A stretch of 64,000 nucleotides of DNA from Tenrec ecaudatus (Eukaryota > Chordata > Mammalia > Afrosoricida > Tenrecidae). Shown here one piece after another: positions 1 to 10,404 of this stretch. Below the pieces are notes generated by a model. It was not told where the DNA came from. It did no database searches and was given only the letters and a program-made list of their open reading frames with translations. The first letter of the stretch is position 1. Each line of letters begins with the position of its first letter. A program made the position numbers and the translations under genes. The stretch lies in contig NC_134538.1 of the NCBI RefSeq assembly GCF_050624435.1, positions 117,574,437-117,638,436 of the forward strand. Reading direction: 5' to 3'.

Positions 1-76
1 TGGTATAAAGAGCTTTAAATTAGAAAGAGCACTAAGTAGAAATAACTCTATAATCAGAGCAAAGATTGCTTGTGTC

Positions 77-411
77 TGTGGTAGTTACATATTTTCATGT
101 CAGATTGATAAATAAGTGGAGGGATAGAGTCTATCCTATCAATGAGGTCACAGCCTGATGATGCCCTCTTGTGGGTATGGCTTTCTCCTGAGGATTCTGG
201 GAACTTCCTCTCTCTCTGCCTTCATCTTGCTGTTGAAGAGTCACACTCAAAGAGCGGGATAAGCCATTTGGAGGCCTGTGCCAGTGTTAAGATGCTTTGA
301 GCACATTGTATCCACAAGACTTTTCACCCACCAGCCTGTGATCTTCCTGCATTGGGTATTATTGCATATTCTACGTGAGTCTGAGAGGAATTTATGGAAT
401 TTATGGAATGG
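77..411 (+). repeat. ERVL-like LTR, 3'-truncated copy
   Basis: This copy starts TGTGGTAGTTAC and follows the same consensus as the LTRs at 412-890, 41078-41544 and 45747-46245. It stops about 150 bp short of the usual end, near the ATTTATGG motifs, where the next copy begins. Class assignment (ERVL-like) rests on TG...CA ends and a 5-bp duplication seen at the 45.7-kb member. Confidence 0.65.
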
Positions 412-890
412 TGTGGTAGTTACATAATCTGGTGTCAACTTGCGAAGGGGTGGAGTCTAGCTTGTCAGTCAGGTTGGAGCTTGATGACCTTATTTGGAGG
501 CATCACAGAGATAAATAATTCACTGGAGGCCAGATACACACAGACCACTGACAAGACACACATGGAGCTACACTAAGGTCCTGTAACTGGAGGGGCCACA
601 TGGAGACCCTGTCAGCATTGAGATGTTTCCACCACCACTGGATCCACAAGACTTTCCACCCACTGGCCTGTGATCTTCCAGCATTCAGTGTCATTGCATG
701 CGTTGTGTGAATCTGAAGATGAATTTATAGATTGGTATTGGACATATGGACTAATAGCAGACTTATGGACTTGATCTGGACTGTACTGGGTTGTTTTCAC
801 AATACATAACAGCTCTTTGATATAAACCTATTTCTTATACATATTTGATTGTCCCTGGATTTGTTTCCCTAATCAGCCAGGTTTAACACA
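412..890 (+). repeat. ERVL-like LTR, full-length copy
   Basis: The copy runs from TGTGGTAGTTAC to GTTTAACACA, which are TG...CA ends. It directly follows the truncated copy at 77-411. The bases flanking the pair are GTGTC (72-76) and GTATC (891-895), four of five matching, so the two copies may have entered as one unit. No internal proviral genes are visible. Confidence 0.7.
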
Positions 891-1292
891 GTATCCAAAT
901 TTATTATCTAACCCTAGGTGTACATAATTGAGTGAGTCACACATATTTCTAGGTATTTCTAATTTGCAAAAAGGAGAGATTAAAATACAGGGACTTATGT
1001 CCAATTCAGGGGGTGGGGGTAGGAATAAACAACAAAGGTGAACCTAGCAATGCAATCAGGGTGTCTGTTATATTAAAGTATAAGTTTATAAAAATTTATA
1101 ATTATCACATTATATGATAAAATAATATATGGTATTGTACAAAACAATATGCATAAAAATTAAGGTCACATTATAGCATATTCATCTTGCCTATATTAAG
1201 GTTCTATGAATATTTCTTCTACTTCTTATATTTTACTACAATTTTACAGTTGTCCTCAATTTTATTGTCTTAAGAAATTAAATAATTTAGAG
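891..1292. other. AT-rich spacer, nothing recognised
   Basis: I see no coding, RNA or repeat signature here beyond AT-rich low-complexity stretches. Confidence 0.5.
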
Positions 1293-1485
1293 CAGTGGTT
1301 CTCAACCTTCCTAATGCTGTGACCTTTTAATATAGCTCCTCGTGTTGTGGTGAACCCCCAACCATAAAATTATTTTCGTTGCTACTTCATAACTGTAATT
1401 TTGCTTCTGTTATCAATTGGGTGACCCCTGTGAAAGGGTCATTTGACCTCCAAAGGGGTTGCGGCCCACAGGTTAAGAACCACTG
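1293..1485 (+). mobile_element. SPIN (Space Invaders) non-autonomous hAT element
   Basis: The element begins CAGTGGTTCTCAACC and ends with the inverted copy GGTTAAGAACCACTG. It is flanked by 8-bp duplications ATTTAGAG (1285-1292) and CTTTAGAG (1486-1493), seven of eight matching. The interior contains the ATAAAATTATTTTCGTTGC and GACCCCTGTGAAAGGGTC stretches typical of SPIN_NA elements. At 193 bp it is a deletion derivative with no transposase. SPIN is known for patchy distribution across tetrapods explained by horizontal transfer, with high copy number in tenrec. This copy is nearly complete and probably fixed. Confidence 0.93.
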
Positions 1486-1493
1486 CTTTAGAG

Positions 1494-2094
1494 GATCTAA
1501 TGAGGGATTCTTTCTATGGATCTGATGGAGAACTGGACTAGGAAATGAGTGATAATTTTGAAAAACAATATCCACAGTTTATTCTCTCTCTTTGATAGCA
1601 TTGTAATTTTGGTATAAATATTCATGAAATTTTTCATGTGAAAGAGTATAAAAACGGTTTAATATTTTAGCTATGATAGTACACATTCAGAGGATTAAGA
1701 GATAATTGGTGAAGGAAATACTCTATTGCTGTATTAAAGTAACTAAAAAAAAAAAGAAGGATATTTCCTCCGTCATTAGAATCCCTTGATGGACATCAGG
1801 AGGCTAGAACTGGTGGGAATATTGACCTGGGAACACAACCATGAAATGTGCCTTAATCCAGATGGGATTTCATTGTAGCTGGAGGACCCTCTTAAGCACC
1901 AAAATTCTTGCTAACATGCATTTAAATAAATGTATATATTTAGGCCATGACAAATATTAATTTTTTAAAAAAGACCTTATTAACTGAAGCCAGTGAGGAC
2001 CATGATGTATGGCCTCAGTTGCCTTTCCCCTGCTTAGTTAAAGGGCTTCTGTAGGAATTGGTAATATTGTCCCCACCTAGAATAAGTACGATAG
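1494..2094. other. AT-rich unique-looking sequence
   Basis: The stretch includes a short A-run near 1745-1757. No gene or identifiable repeat was found. Confidence 0.4.
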
Positions 2095-2420
2095 GTGGTA
2101 AAAAGACCAAACCAGTCTGTCTTGGGAAAAGCACGCCCAGAGCGCACCTTAGAGGCACACCTGGTGAGACTTCCCCTTATACACTTCGAGCATGTGGTCA
2201 GGAGAGACCAGTCCCTAGAGAAGGACATCGAGCCTGGTGAAATAGAGAGGCAGCAAGAAAGTGGACGACCCTCCGTGAGCTGGATCGGCACAGTGGCCGC
2301 AACAATGGGCTCAGGTACAGGAACGATGGTGAGGATGGCATAAGATCACATGGGTTTTCGTTCTGTTGTGCACGGGGTCATTATGGATCAGAACCAACTC
2401 AATGGCACTTAACAGAGAGA
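2095..2420 (+). repeat. BovB/RTE LINE, 3' end
   Basis: The plus frame encodes the degenerate end of the RTE reverse transcriptase polyprotein. It contains VVRRDQSLEKDI and a GRPSVSWIGT stretch that recur in the other RTE copies here. The DNA ends with the RTE tail ATGGATCAGAACCAACTC. The copy is 5'-truncated. Confidence 0.85.
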
Positions 2421-4075
2421 AAACACTTTAAGAAGGAGAGATATTTGATTGCTCTGATCATAAATGCATTGACGATAGTGAGTATCGGCTGTGCCTGGCT
2501 GGCTTATTAGAATCCTATTTTCTTAGAATCCTCTTTCTTGGTAAATTTCATAGAATCATCTCCTTAAGTGAATTTACATCAATCATTCACTGTCTTGTTG
2601 ATGGCTCACTTATTATTTGCCAATTTGTTGCTGCTAGCTAATACGAAATACTGTGGTGCTTACGGTTAAAAATAGGAGAAGTTTCTATGTATCTTAATGC
2701 AAATTACTTATAGAGAATTACAGAACCTGAATGATAAGCGGACACTTTGATGAGCGTAGACACGCTGGTGCATGTTGCAGAGATTGAGTTCTGACGACTC
2801 TCTGACTTTCACACGCTGAGACCTTTGTTCTGTTGTTGAATAAAACATAATTTGAAAATACAGGCTCCACAGAGTTTAAACTCTGTTATTTTCTAAATTG
2901 TGAAATTAAATACCCTACTTGCATAAAAAACAAAATAAAATGAAATTAGAATATTGAAAATTAGATCAGATCCCCATCATAATATTACTAGGATTTTCTT
3001 TGTCCTTGTTAACTCAAACTAAACATTCCAAGCCCCTCATACTTCTGTTCAAATTAAAAAATGCTGATAAAACAATGTATCTCTGCCTTGTTGCCTGGAT
3101 AATTTGGATGCTGATTTAGCACTATGTGAACGGTTCCATAATGTAAACAGTTTAGTTTCCAACTTGAGATTTTGATGATGAATACACTGAAGAGTGTGTG
3201 TAAGTAACAGTGCCCACCTTAGTTTGGAAGCTAATGTTACCGAACTCAGTTTGTGTATCAAAGACTACTGTAGTTCTGGTTCTAGTTCCAAACTCTATCA
3301 TCTCCCGTAATCTCGTAGAGATACAATTTGGAGAAATAAGATTATTCCAATTACGTGCATTCTCATAAGATTATAAATGAGGCTAGAATATCTAGTGGCT
3401 TCATTGGACGCATGTGTTTCAAGTAATTATCTTATCAGATAATAGCATGAGGAAATTACCTGGTATCCAGCCATGATTATGCAAGCACAATTTTGCAATT
3501 AGATTAAGAGTATATTATAATATTAAGAAGGAATGTTCCAAAATAAATCAACATATTTAAAAATGGATTTTTCTTCTTTTTTATAAAATTACTTCCTATA
3601 AAATTAACTTGAATTATTCATTCATTAATGCATGTGCTTGTTATTAGAGAAAATAATATCCTGTGCATCATGTTATTGCCAAGGAGTTGTACAATTCACC
3701 AAAATGATGAGTCTCAATTTAACAGGAATTATAGCGCTCGTGTCATAAGAGACCCGAGTTCATCTGTACTAGGATGTCACAATTATGTCTGGAAGATTTA
3801 ACAGTATTCCTCCAGTGGTGAGTTGCCAACTCAACTCCAATGGGAATAAAAATAGGGAGGCTTCAACAGTTCATGTAAAATTTCCAATTTCAGTCAATTC
3901 TACATTTCCTTGAGCGTTTCAAAACCCTTTCATAGCTCCTCAACACAACAAGGCATCCGTTTTTAGATAATACCTGCTAAAGATCAATCATAGTGATCAA
4001 GGTGTCCTATATTCCATACTTATCTCATGTGTGCTAAATATAGAATAATGAAGGCAAACATTAAAAAGGGGAACA
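2421..4075. other. AT-rich sequence without recognised genes
   Basis: About 1.65 kb with short open frames only. I found no splice-flanked open frame and no repeat I can name. Confidence 0.4.
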
Positions 4076-4115
4076 CCTATCTATTATCTATCTATCTATC
4101 ATCTATCTATTATCC

Positions 4116-4163
<48 letters not shown>

Positions 4164-4164
4164 C
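4076..4164. repeat. (TATC)n microsatellite
   Basis: Tetranucleotide CTAT array with a few interruptions (CATC, TATTATCC), ending just upstream of the mariner remnant. It is likely length-polymorphic. Confidence 0.95.
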
Positions 4165-4264
4165 AGGGTCCCCTCCAAAAGACGGAATTGTGCTGGTGGA
4201 GCTGTCATAGTATGCATGTGTCCCTCACTAGGGCACATCTGGCATGATGTGCCACCTGGGAAGG

Positions 4265-4925
4265 TTCTCTCTGGTCACAGTGAATTTTTTCATAAAAGCA
4301 GTCTCATTCAAACTTCGTTTTTTGTGATGACCAATGTAAGAGAATACCATGCGGATGTGAAATTTTGTCTCCAGGTTGGTGAAAAATGCTGCAGAAACCG
4401 TTGTGATGTTGCACTCAGCTCACTAGGAGAGCACTATGGAAAAAACTCGAGTGTTTTTCTCAAAAAAGGTGAGTTGTTGATTGATGACAAACCTCATCGT
4501 GGACATCAGTCAACATCCGGAACGGATGAAGCCATCGACCTGTGGCGCGTTTGGAATTCTTTCCACCAGGTCATACTGTTCATCAAGCTCTCTGTTTAGA
4601 GGGTCTGAAAAGATTGCTGTAACAGGGTGCAACCGAAAAGACCTCATTTGTGGCAGAGGGGGGACTGGTTTTGCAGCCCATTTGGTGAAAAATAGCATGC
4701 CCCTCTTGCCTAGCTCTGTGTGACTTCTTTTTGTTTTGCAAATGCAGAGGGACATGAAAGGATAGCAATTTGACAATGTAGAAGAGGTGAAGAGAGAAAA
4801 CTAGGGAAGTGATGTCTGTCATCCACACAGATGAGTTTGAAAAGGTTTCCAAGAATGGAATCACAGATTTTGACAAGTGTAATGGAGAATACGTTGAAGA
4901 TGATACATTTGTTTGGTAAAATAAT
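4265..4925 (+). pseudogene. mariner transposase remnant, irritans type, internally deleted
   Basis: The N-terminal part (about 4339-4550) reads YHADVKFCLQVGEKC and then LLIDDKPHRG...STSGTDEAID, which is the helix-turn-helix region of irritans-type mariner transposases. The C-terminal part (about 4600-4920) keeps the end of the catalytic domain and tail in several frames: KRDMKG-, FDNVEEVKR-, DEFEK- and NGEYVE-like runs. About two thirds of the middle, including the expected catalytic DD34D residues, is missing, with a break near 4550-4600. Upstream bases 4265-4335 resemble the 5' untranslated leader of this family. No terminal inverted repeats could be fixed. The gene is clearly dead. Irritans mariners in tenrec and a few other mammals have been attributed to horizontal transfer. 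Confidence 0.85.
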
Positions 4926-4965
4926 TTAAATATATAACAAAATCCATCTGGGGAGCGGGGTTTGC

Positions 4966-4966
4966 A

Positions 4967-5000
<34 letters not shown>
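4966..5000. repeat. (TG)n microsatellite
   Basis: Uninterrupted TG dinucleotide run just 3' of the mariner remnant. Confidence 0.95.
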
Positions 5001-5003
<3 letters not shown>

Positions 5004-5254
5004 TGAAGCCACTACAGGAAACGTTCTACGTGCTGAGATGATGAATAGTATGTGATTGAAGGAGAGAAACTCTGGAAACTCGTCTCTGTATCTTTTAGAC
5101 TCCCTGTAGATGGATGCCATAGTATAAGAGAAGTTTAACTATATCTTTCCACTAATAAACTGTCTTATAAAAGTCCTGCTTATTTAGTTCTCATCTACTG
5201 CTACCGGAAAACAAAACCTGACTATATGCCCAGTAAAAACAATGCAAAGAAAAC

Positions 5255-5405
5255 CTATTGCCTTTGAGTCAAATGTAAGCTCACAATGAACCCACGTAAC
5301 AGTCGGAGGACTTGACGGGGGTCCCGGGTAAAGCTCTACAAAAGCAGACCGCCACACCTCTCTCCCGTGGAGCTGCTGGTACATATTCACTGCCGACCGA
5401 TGTCT
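5255..5405 (-). repeat. AfroSINE, diverged partial copy
   Basis: The plus strand shows the reverse of the AfroSINE body: a CGGGTAAAGCTCTACAAAAGC-like run, TCTCCCGTGGAGCTGCTGG, then CTGCCGACCGATG. These match the order tail, middle, tRNA-like head seen in the clearer copies. Confidence 0.6.
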
Positions 5406-5990
5406 TACCTACTTACCAAATTAGAATGAGAAATGTGAGTTATAGCTGGCAATAACTAATAAATGAATAATTCGGTGAGTAGTCTCATCTTTCAATTAAT
5501 CCAGCTTGAGGGTAGGTGATTCCAAATCCTGCCTGCTATAAGGTGAAATGTTGATGGAAAAATCCTACATGTCTATTTCAGACTAACATGGAAATCACAC
5601 TCAATTAAATTTTAGTAGGTGGCTGCACTAAAATGAGTCGGTGGAAACGATTTCTACGGAGATGACCCCATTCGTGGCATAGCTCATCTATGTTTCAGAG
5701 AATCTTACCAGCATGTACTCCTGAAGCACCTTTTCAAATTCCTGGTAGGATGAATTCCCCAAACATCTTTGGCAGGCATTTTGGTTAGAGTTTTCAGACA
5801 AAACAAATGTCTTTAATATAGCTAATTTTAGCAGCAAGAGATGTGTTGCCTGATGTTCTGTGGTTTTCAGACTCCCACCGGGGGAAGGGGTACTGGCAGC
5901 TAAGAACAAAAGCACTCTAAAGTTGTTTCCACGGAAACCCCAAGGACACTGGCTCATGCCATTGACACCAGGATGATGGAACCTGACTAG
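5406..5990. other. Unassigned sequence
   Basis: No gene or named repeat was recognised. The long minus-strand open frame reaching into the GGA tract is an artefact of the purine repeat. Confidence 0.4.
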
Positions 5991-6020
5991 GTGATTGAAT
6001 CTTTGTAACAGATGCCTTAG

Positions 6021-6120
6021 AAGGAGGATGAGGAGGAGGAGGAGGAGGAGGAGATGAGGAAGAGGAAAAGAGGGAGGAGGAAGAGGAGGAGGAGGAAGAA
6101 AAGGAGGAGGAGGAGAAAGA
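6021..6120. repeat. (GGA)n/(GAA)n polypurine tract
   Basis: About 100 bp of almost pure purine built from GGA and GAA units, diverging toward 6120. It is a candidate for triplex or other non-B structure. Confidence 0.9.
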
Positions 6121-6499
6121 AAAGTATGTCCCACGTGTTTAAATCATATGCCCATCACTTTCAATAGTCTTCTGGTTTTCCTTGCTTCTTCACCACAAAG
6201 GTTTCCTGCTTAGAAGACTAGTTAGCATCTAGAACCCCAGATGCACTCTAGAATACTGGATGCATGAGTCCGCAAATTTACTTTTTACAGTGGTTTTTGT
6301 TTGTATGCTAAACAACATTATTGTGAATCAGAAATTAATTTTAAATAGGTATTGTATCTATTTTCATAATAGATACACTGCATCTAATTGATATGGTGGC
6401 ATAGGGATTTAGTTGTAAACTGTTTACCGCAGGGTCAATAGTTTTAATCCGTAGGCACTTCACACAAGAAAGATAGGCTTTCTGCTCCACAAAGAATTA

Positions 6500-6612
6500 G
6501 CGTATATACTGGAGTATAAACTGACCTAATATCAGCAGAGGCACCTAATTTTACCACAAAAACTGTATTAAAAATGTGTTGAAAAACTCGGCTAATCCAC
6601 GAGTTTATATCT
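6500..6612 (+). mobile_element. Small MITE with TATACT-type inverted ends
   Basis: The ends are TATATACTGGAGTATAAACTGA and the reverse complement of CTAATCCACGAGTTTATATC. The interior GGCACCTAATTTTACCACAA is shared with the copy at 47665-47785, which lies in the opposite orientation. Length is about 113 bp with no coding capacity. The TA-flanked inverted ends suggest a Tc1/mariner-type MITE. Confidence 0.75.
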
Positions 6613-6699
6613 TGTGAAACACACAGGGGCAGTTTCCTCTACCTCTTCTGAGTCAAAAGCAGCTCACTGATGGTGAGCTGCTGCTGCTGCTGTTTTCTT

Positions 6700-6878
6700 T
6701 TGATAAATACATACATGTAGAGGCATGGGCATGGGAATGCACATAAACATAGACATAGACATAGGCAGACATAAACATAGACATAGACATAGACAGACAT
6801 AAACATAGACATAGACATAGACATAGACAGACACAGACACAGACACAGACATAGACATAGACAGACATAGACATAGAT
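6700..6878. repeat. (CATAGA)n hexamer satellite
   Basis: ACATAGACATAGAC units with CAGACA and CACAGA variants run for about 170 bp, up to the first base of the AfroSINE at 6879. Open frames on the minus strand here are translations of the repeat. Confidence 0.92.
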
Positions 6879-7114
6879 GGGAGCTCTGGTGGTATGGTGC
6901 TTAGGTTGTTAGGCTGTTTACCACAAAGGTAAACACTTCAAAAGCAGCAGCCACCCCTCAAGAGAAAGACAAGGTTTTCTACTCTGGTAAAGAGTTAGAG
7001 TTTTGGAAACCCACATGACCAGTTCAACCTGTTTCATAGTGTGATGGGCAGGTCTACATTTCCTACAGGGTTGCTGTGAGTTGGTATTGACTTATTGGCA
7101 TTGAGTTTGTAGTT
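6879..7114 (+). repeat. AfroSINE, near full length
   Basis: The head is GGGAGCTCTGGTGGTATGGT, a tRNA-like A-box region, followed by a poorly kept B-box region, the TTTGGAAACCC body and the GGTTGCTGTGAGTTGGTATT tail. It directly abuts the hexamer satellite. Confidence 0.88.
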
Positions 7115-7119
7115 TGTCA

Positions 7120-7440
7120 TGGACACTAGTGGGACCCAGTCCCCTACCCTGTGACCTCCCTCTGACCAGGATCAGGGTAAAGAGAGAGCGGCCTTCCCAC
7201 AGCCAGGATATTTCAGACCTCTGGCTGGGGAGGTGTGGTTGATGATATGCGTTGACCCCATTGGCTGGGTTAAGCCCACCTGGGAGATGTCAGGAGCCTG
7301 AGCCCAGTTTGGACTACCCAGGTGTACCTTCCACCTGACTCGGGTGTGTGAGTGTGAGCACGCTCAGTTTAGGGTCTTCATAGGTCTGTTGGTCACCAAC
7401 GTAACACGACCAGTCACCTTACTTAAACCCAGCATGGTCA
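7120..7440 (-). repeat. ERV LTR fragment, same family as 34089-34630
   Basis: Read on the minus strand, the sequence aligns with the LTR at 34.1 kb: TACACCTGGGTAG, CCCAGGTGGGCTTAA, a CAGCCAATGGGG CCAAT box, then ACCTCCCCAGCCAGAGG and TGAAATATCCTGG. Only the upstream promoter half is present. Bases 7330-7440 would be more upstream U3. Confidence 0.6.
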
Positions 7441-9236
7441 AATGAAAATTACAAATGAACAACCATATATTTTTTGGTAGAATGACAGATATATTATTGA
7501 TTTTTTAAAAGAAAAAAATATTTGCCTAGCAAATAGTTCATATTGAAGGCAAAGTGAAATATTTCAGTGATCACTCAAGAGCCAATTAAGTGGCTGCCAG
7601 TCTTTTTAAAAATAGCAATAACTCAAAAAGAGAATGCTTCTTCATCATCTGGAGGAAGGACCAGATAGCTCACATGGGGTATTCATTGACTCTCGGGCCA
7701 GGAGTCACATGGGAAGAGCGACCCAATGATTGTGAACTCTTCCTGTCTTGCCTTTCTTCCACTGCTGCCATTGAATATAAGTACCGGTACATTAATTGTG
7801 AGGGGCCCCAGCGTGCCAGAATTGAGGTTATGATAGGACTGACTAGTGGATTCAAATGTAAGAATTTGTGTGGAAAGTTGGATTTTCTAGAGAACTGAGA
7901 TTTCAGAGTGGAGGCACTGGGAAGCAGGAGTTAAGATGGTCCACTCCAGGGGAAGCAACACCAAACTGCGCCTGTGAACCCCATGAGAAAGGAAGGACTC
8001 CAGTCTTGGAGCTGTGAACTCCAGAGAAGCCTAAGATCTAGGGGAGAAACTATTTCAATTTCAGTGTGGATATCCAACCCCTCTACAATGCTGGTTAACC
8101 TTTTAAAGGAAGAGTCCTTACATGCAAATTAAATGCAAATATACAGCTGGTGACGATAATACTGATTATGAAATAATAATGATAATTTATCTTAAAACAA
8201 CCATGTGTTTAAGAAGCTCCTTTGCAGGCAATCTACAAAAAGAAATGCAGTGAAAGGGTAGCATACAATTGGTGTGAATGAGTTGTTTCTGGCAACGGGC
8301 CAATTGAGCAAGCCGCATGGATGTGGCCTATGCTCCTTCAGCAATCGTGTAGCCCTGTGAAGGCGTCCATGACCAGTTGCTCATAGGGAATGTTAGAACA
8401 GTAACGTGCTGTACGGAGTTACTGGGGAACAGTAGACTAGCAACTTTAAGCAAGTTGAAAAGGGAATCAATAGTGATCTGTCTTGATAAAATATGTGAAC
8501 CTAGGTAGGCTGCCTTAGCTGAGAGAAAATAAGGGGCTTTGGAATATAAACTACTAAATTGGAAGGCCTTGCATTTAACTGATGAGGTAACAGAATGTTT
8601 ATCTTTCAACAGGGGAATTAACAGGGACATTCGGCTTACACTTCCCTTTTTTGCTAGGCACAATTCAATCTATAACAGGGTTGGTGCTTGTTCCATCATA
8701 TATAGCATACAATATTTTAAAAGCTAACAATAAATAAAATGAGTAAATTGAATTTTAAGACATATGGCCACAATGGTAAAGATTAAGTCTTTGAATCTGT
8801 AGTTGAAGTATTATAATAAATCAAAATTAAATAAATAGGGAAGGGGTTAGTTGATAATTGTACTTGACGAATCAATTATTAGCTGAAGTAGACTGTTTGC
8901 CTTCTTTCCTCTCTCTTTTCCCTCCAAAATATTTACTAAATTATAGAAAAACTAATAGCATTAGTAATGGTGCTAGAGGGTTGATATTCAATTATAAGCA
9001 TTATAGCGAAATGGCATGTCTTAGTGGGTCTGAAAATACAGTAAGTGGTGTAGACATTAATAAGACAACTGCCACATATTAAATTATTACATCAAAAAGT
9101 ACGTAGTAGGTTATGGGAGCGTATGAGAGAGCTACATAGTCTAGACATAGGATTCTCCGCATTTTAATTGCTTTGTATAAAGAGAGGGAGAAGAAATTTT
9201 AGATGGTAGGACAATTTTTTAAAATGTAGTAATGGG
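7441..9236. other. Unassigned; possible old LTR-like repeat near 8310-8700
   Basis: The minus strand at 8700-8655 begins GTTATAGATTGAATTGTGCC, which resembles the starts of several ancient mammalian LTR-like repeats. The 111-codon minus frame at 8328-8663 has no recognisable domain. I name no gene in this stretch. Confidence 0.3.
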
Positions 9237-9368
9237 GCAATAGGAATAGCAGCGAGTACTTAGCTAGCACTCAGGAAACAGGCATAGTTCACATCTGCCC
9301 TATCAGATTGGTACTGTTATTATTCTCATTTACCAAGAATTTAGGGAATGAAAAAATTAAAAGGTGAT
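9237..9368 (+). repeat. MIR SINE, diverged
   Basis: GAGTACTTAGCTAGCACTC followed by TTGGTACTGTTATTATTCTC and TTTACCAAGAATTTAGGGAA follows the MIR core order. Confidence 0.6.
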
Positions 9369-9465
9369 ATTCAAATCCTACACTAGTTCCCTTTCAAATC
9401 TCTTCTGAATGTTTCTCTTGCATGATTTCTGTATTTCATGAAAGCATGTCCACTTACGCTGGGGG

Positions 9466-9655
9466 TTAGGGAGCCTGGTGGTGCAGTGGGTTTAGCATTG
9501 GGCTGATAACTGGAAGGTTGGTTGCTTAAAGCCAAGAGCCACTCAGTTTGATAAAGCTTTCTACTCCCATAGGATTTAACATTCCTGAGCCCCACAAGGC
9601 AGGTCTACTATGTCCTACCTATTGAGTCATCGGCTTGACTTGATGGCAGGGAGTT
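9466..9655 (+). repeat. AfroSINE
   Basis: The head is GGGAGCCTGGTGGTGCAGTG, followed by GGCTGATAACTGGAAGGTTG, and the tail ends in a GACTTGATGGCA run. A short part of the body is missing. Confidence 0.9.
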
Positions 9656-9747
9656 GAGACCTGGAAGCTTAACTGTTTGCATTTACCCAGGGATTGCTAA
9701 TGATATATCACAAAAGATAGCATTGTGTATTTATTTAATTTAAAACA

Positions 9748-10152
9748 GGAAGAAGACCAGAGAAGAACTGATGCACTTGGATTATGGTACTGGTAAAAAT
9801 ATTGAAGTACCAAGGGGTGTCAAAAGAATAAAAAAATCTCTTCTTGGAAGAAGTTCAGCCAGAATGCCCCTTAGAAGCAAGGATGGTGAGACTTTTGTCT
9901 CACATACTTTGGACATTATATCAGGAGAGACCTGGCCCTGGAGAAGGGCATTATGCTCAGTGAAGTAGAGGGGTAGCAAACAAGAGGAAGGCCCCTGATG
10001 AGATAAACTGTCCCGGCGGCTGCAACAGTGAACAATTGTTCAAACATCTGAACAACTGTGAGGATGGGGCTGGACAGGGTGGTGTTTCATTCTATGTGCG
10101 CAGAGTAACCATGAGTCAGAACCTATTCGATGGCACCTAGCAACAATGACAA
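9748..10152 (+). repeat. BovB/RTE LINE, 3' end
   Basis: It opens with AAGACCAGAGAAGAACTGATG, covers the last roughly 90 codons of the polyprotein in broken frames, and ends ATGAGTCAGAACCTATTCGA then CACCTAGCAACAATGACAA. The tail matches the AfroSINE tail. Confidence 0.85.
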
Positions 10153-10255
10153 TAGATGGAAGATAATATATAATTTGAAATACAAAAGTGACTCTATTCC
10201 CCTGTATTATGAACGACGCTTTTTATTTGCTGCTACTGAATATATTCCATGTCAT

Positions 10256-10404
10256 GGAGTCCCCGGGTGTGGCCCAATATTTTAAAAGTTGTGAGATTTT
10301 GAAGAAAGTCATCACACCTGTCATTTGAAACATGAGTGGGTGGATTGCAACCACCAACCTTTAGATCGGTAGGTGAGCACATAATCATTTGGAACTCCCA
10401 GAGA
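10256..10404 (-). repeat. AfroSINE, head and middle only
   Basis: Reversed, it reads GGGAGTTCCAAATGATTATG then TAAAGGTTGGTGGTTGCAA, the tRNA-like head of the family. The tail is lost. Confidence 0.7.

Noticed and set aside
4027-4599. 190-codon plus-strand open frame
   Set aside because: It translates a TATC microsatellite and then mariner transposase remnants; it is not a host gene.
5688-6134. 148-codon minus-strand frame rich in Pro and Leu
   Set aside because: The low-complexity part is the GGA/GAA tract read in reverse, and the rest has no domain or splice support.
6639-6874. Three overlapping Met/Ser/Tyr/Val-rich minus frames
   Set aside because: They are translations of the CATAGA hexamer satellite.
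8328-8663. 111-codon minus frame
   Set aside because: It could be a decayed gene, but no domain is visible and its start resembles an old LTR-type repeat. Evidence is insufficient either way.
8850-9090. Possible nuclear mitochondrial insertion
   Set aside because: AT content suggested it, but no mitochondrial gene sequence could be recognised.
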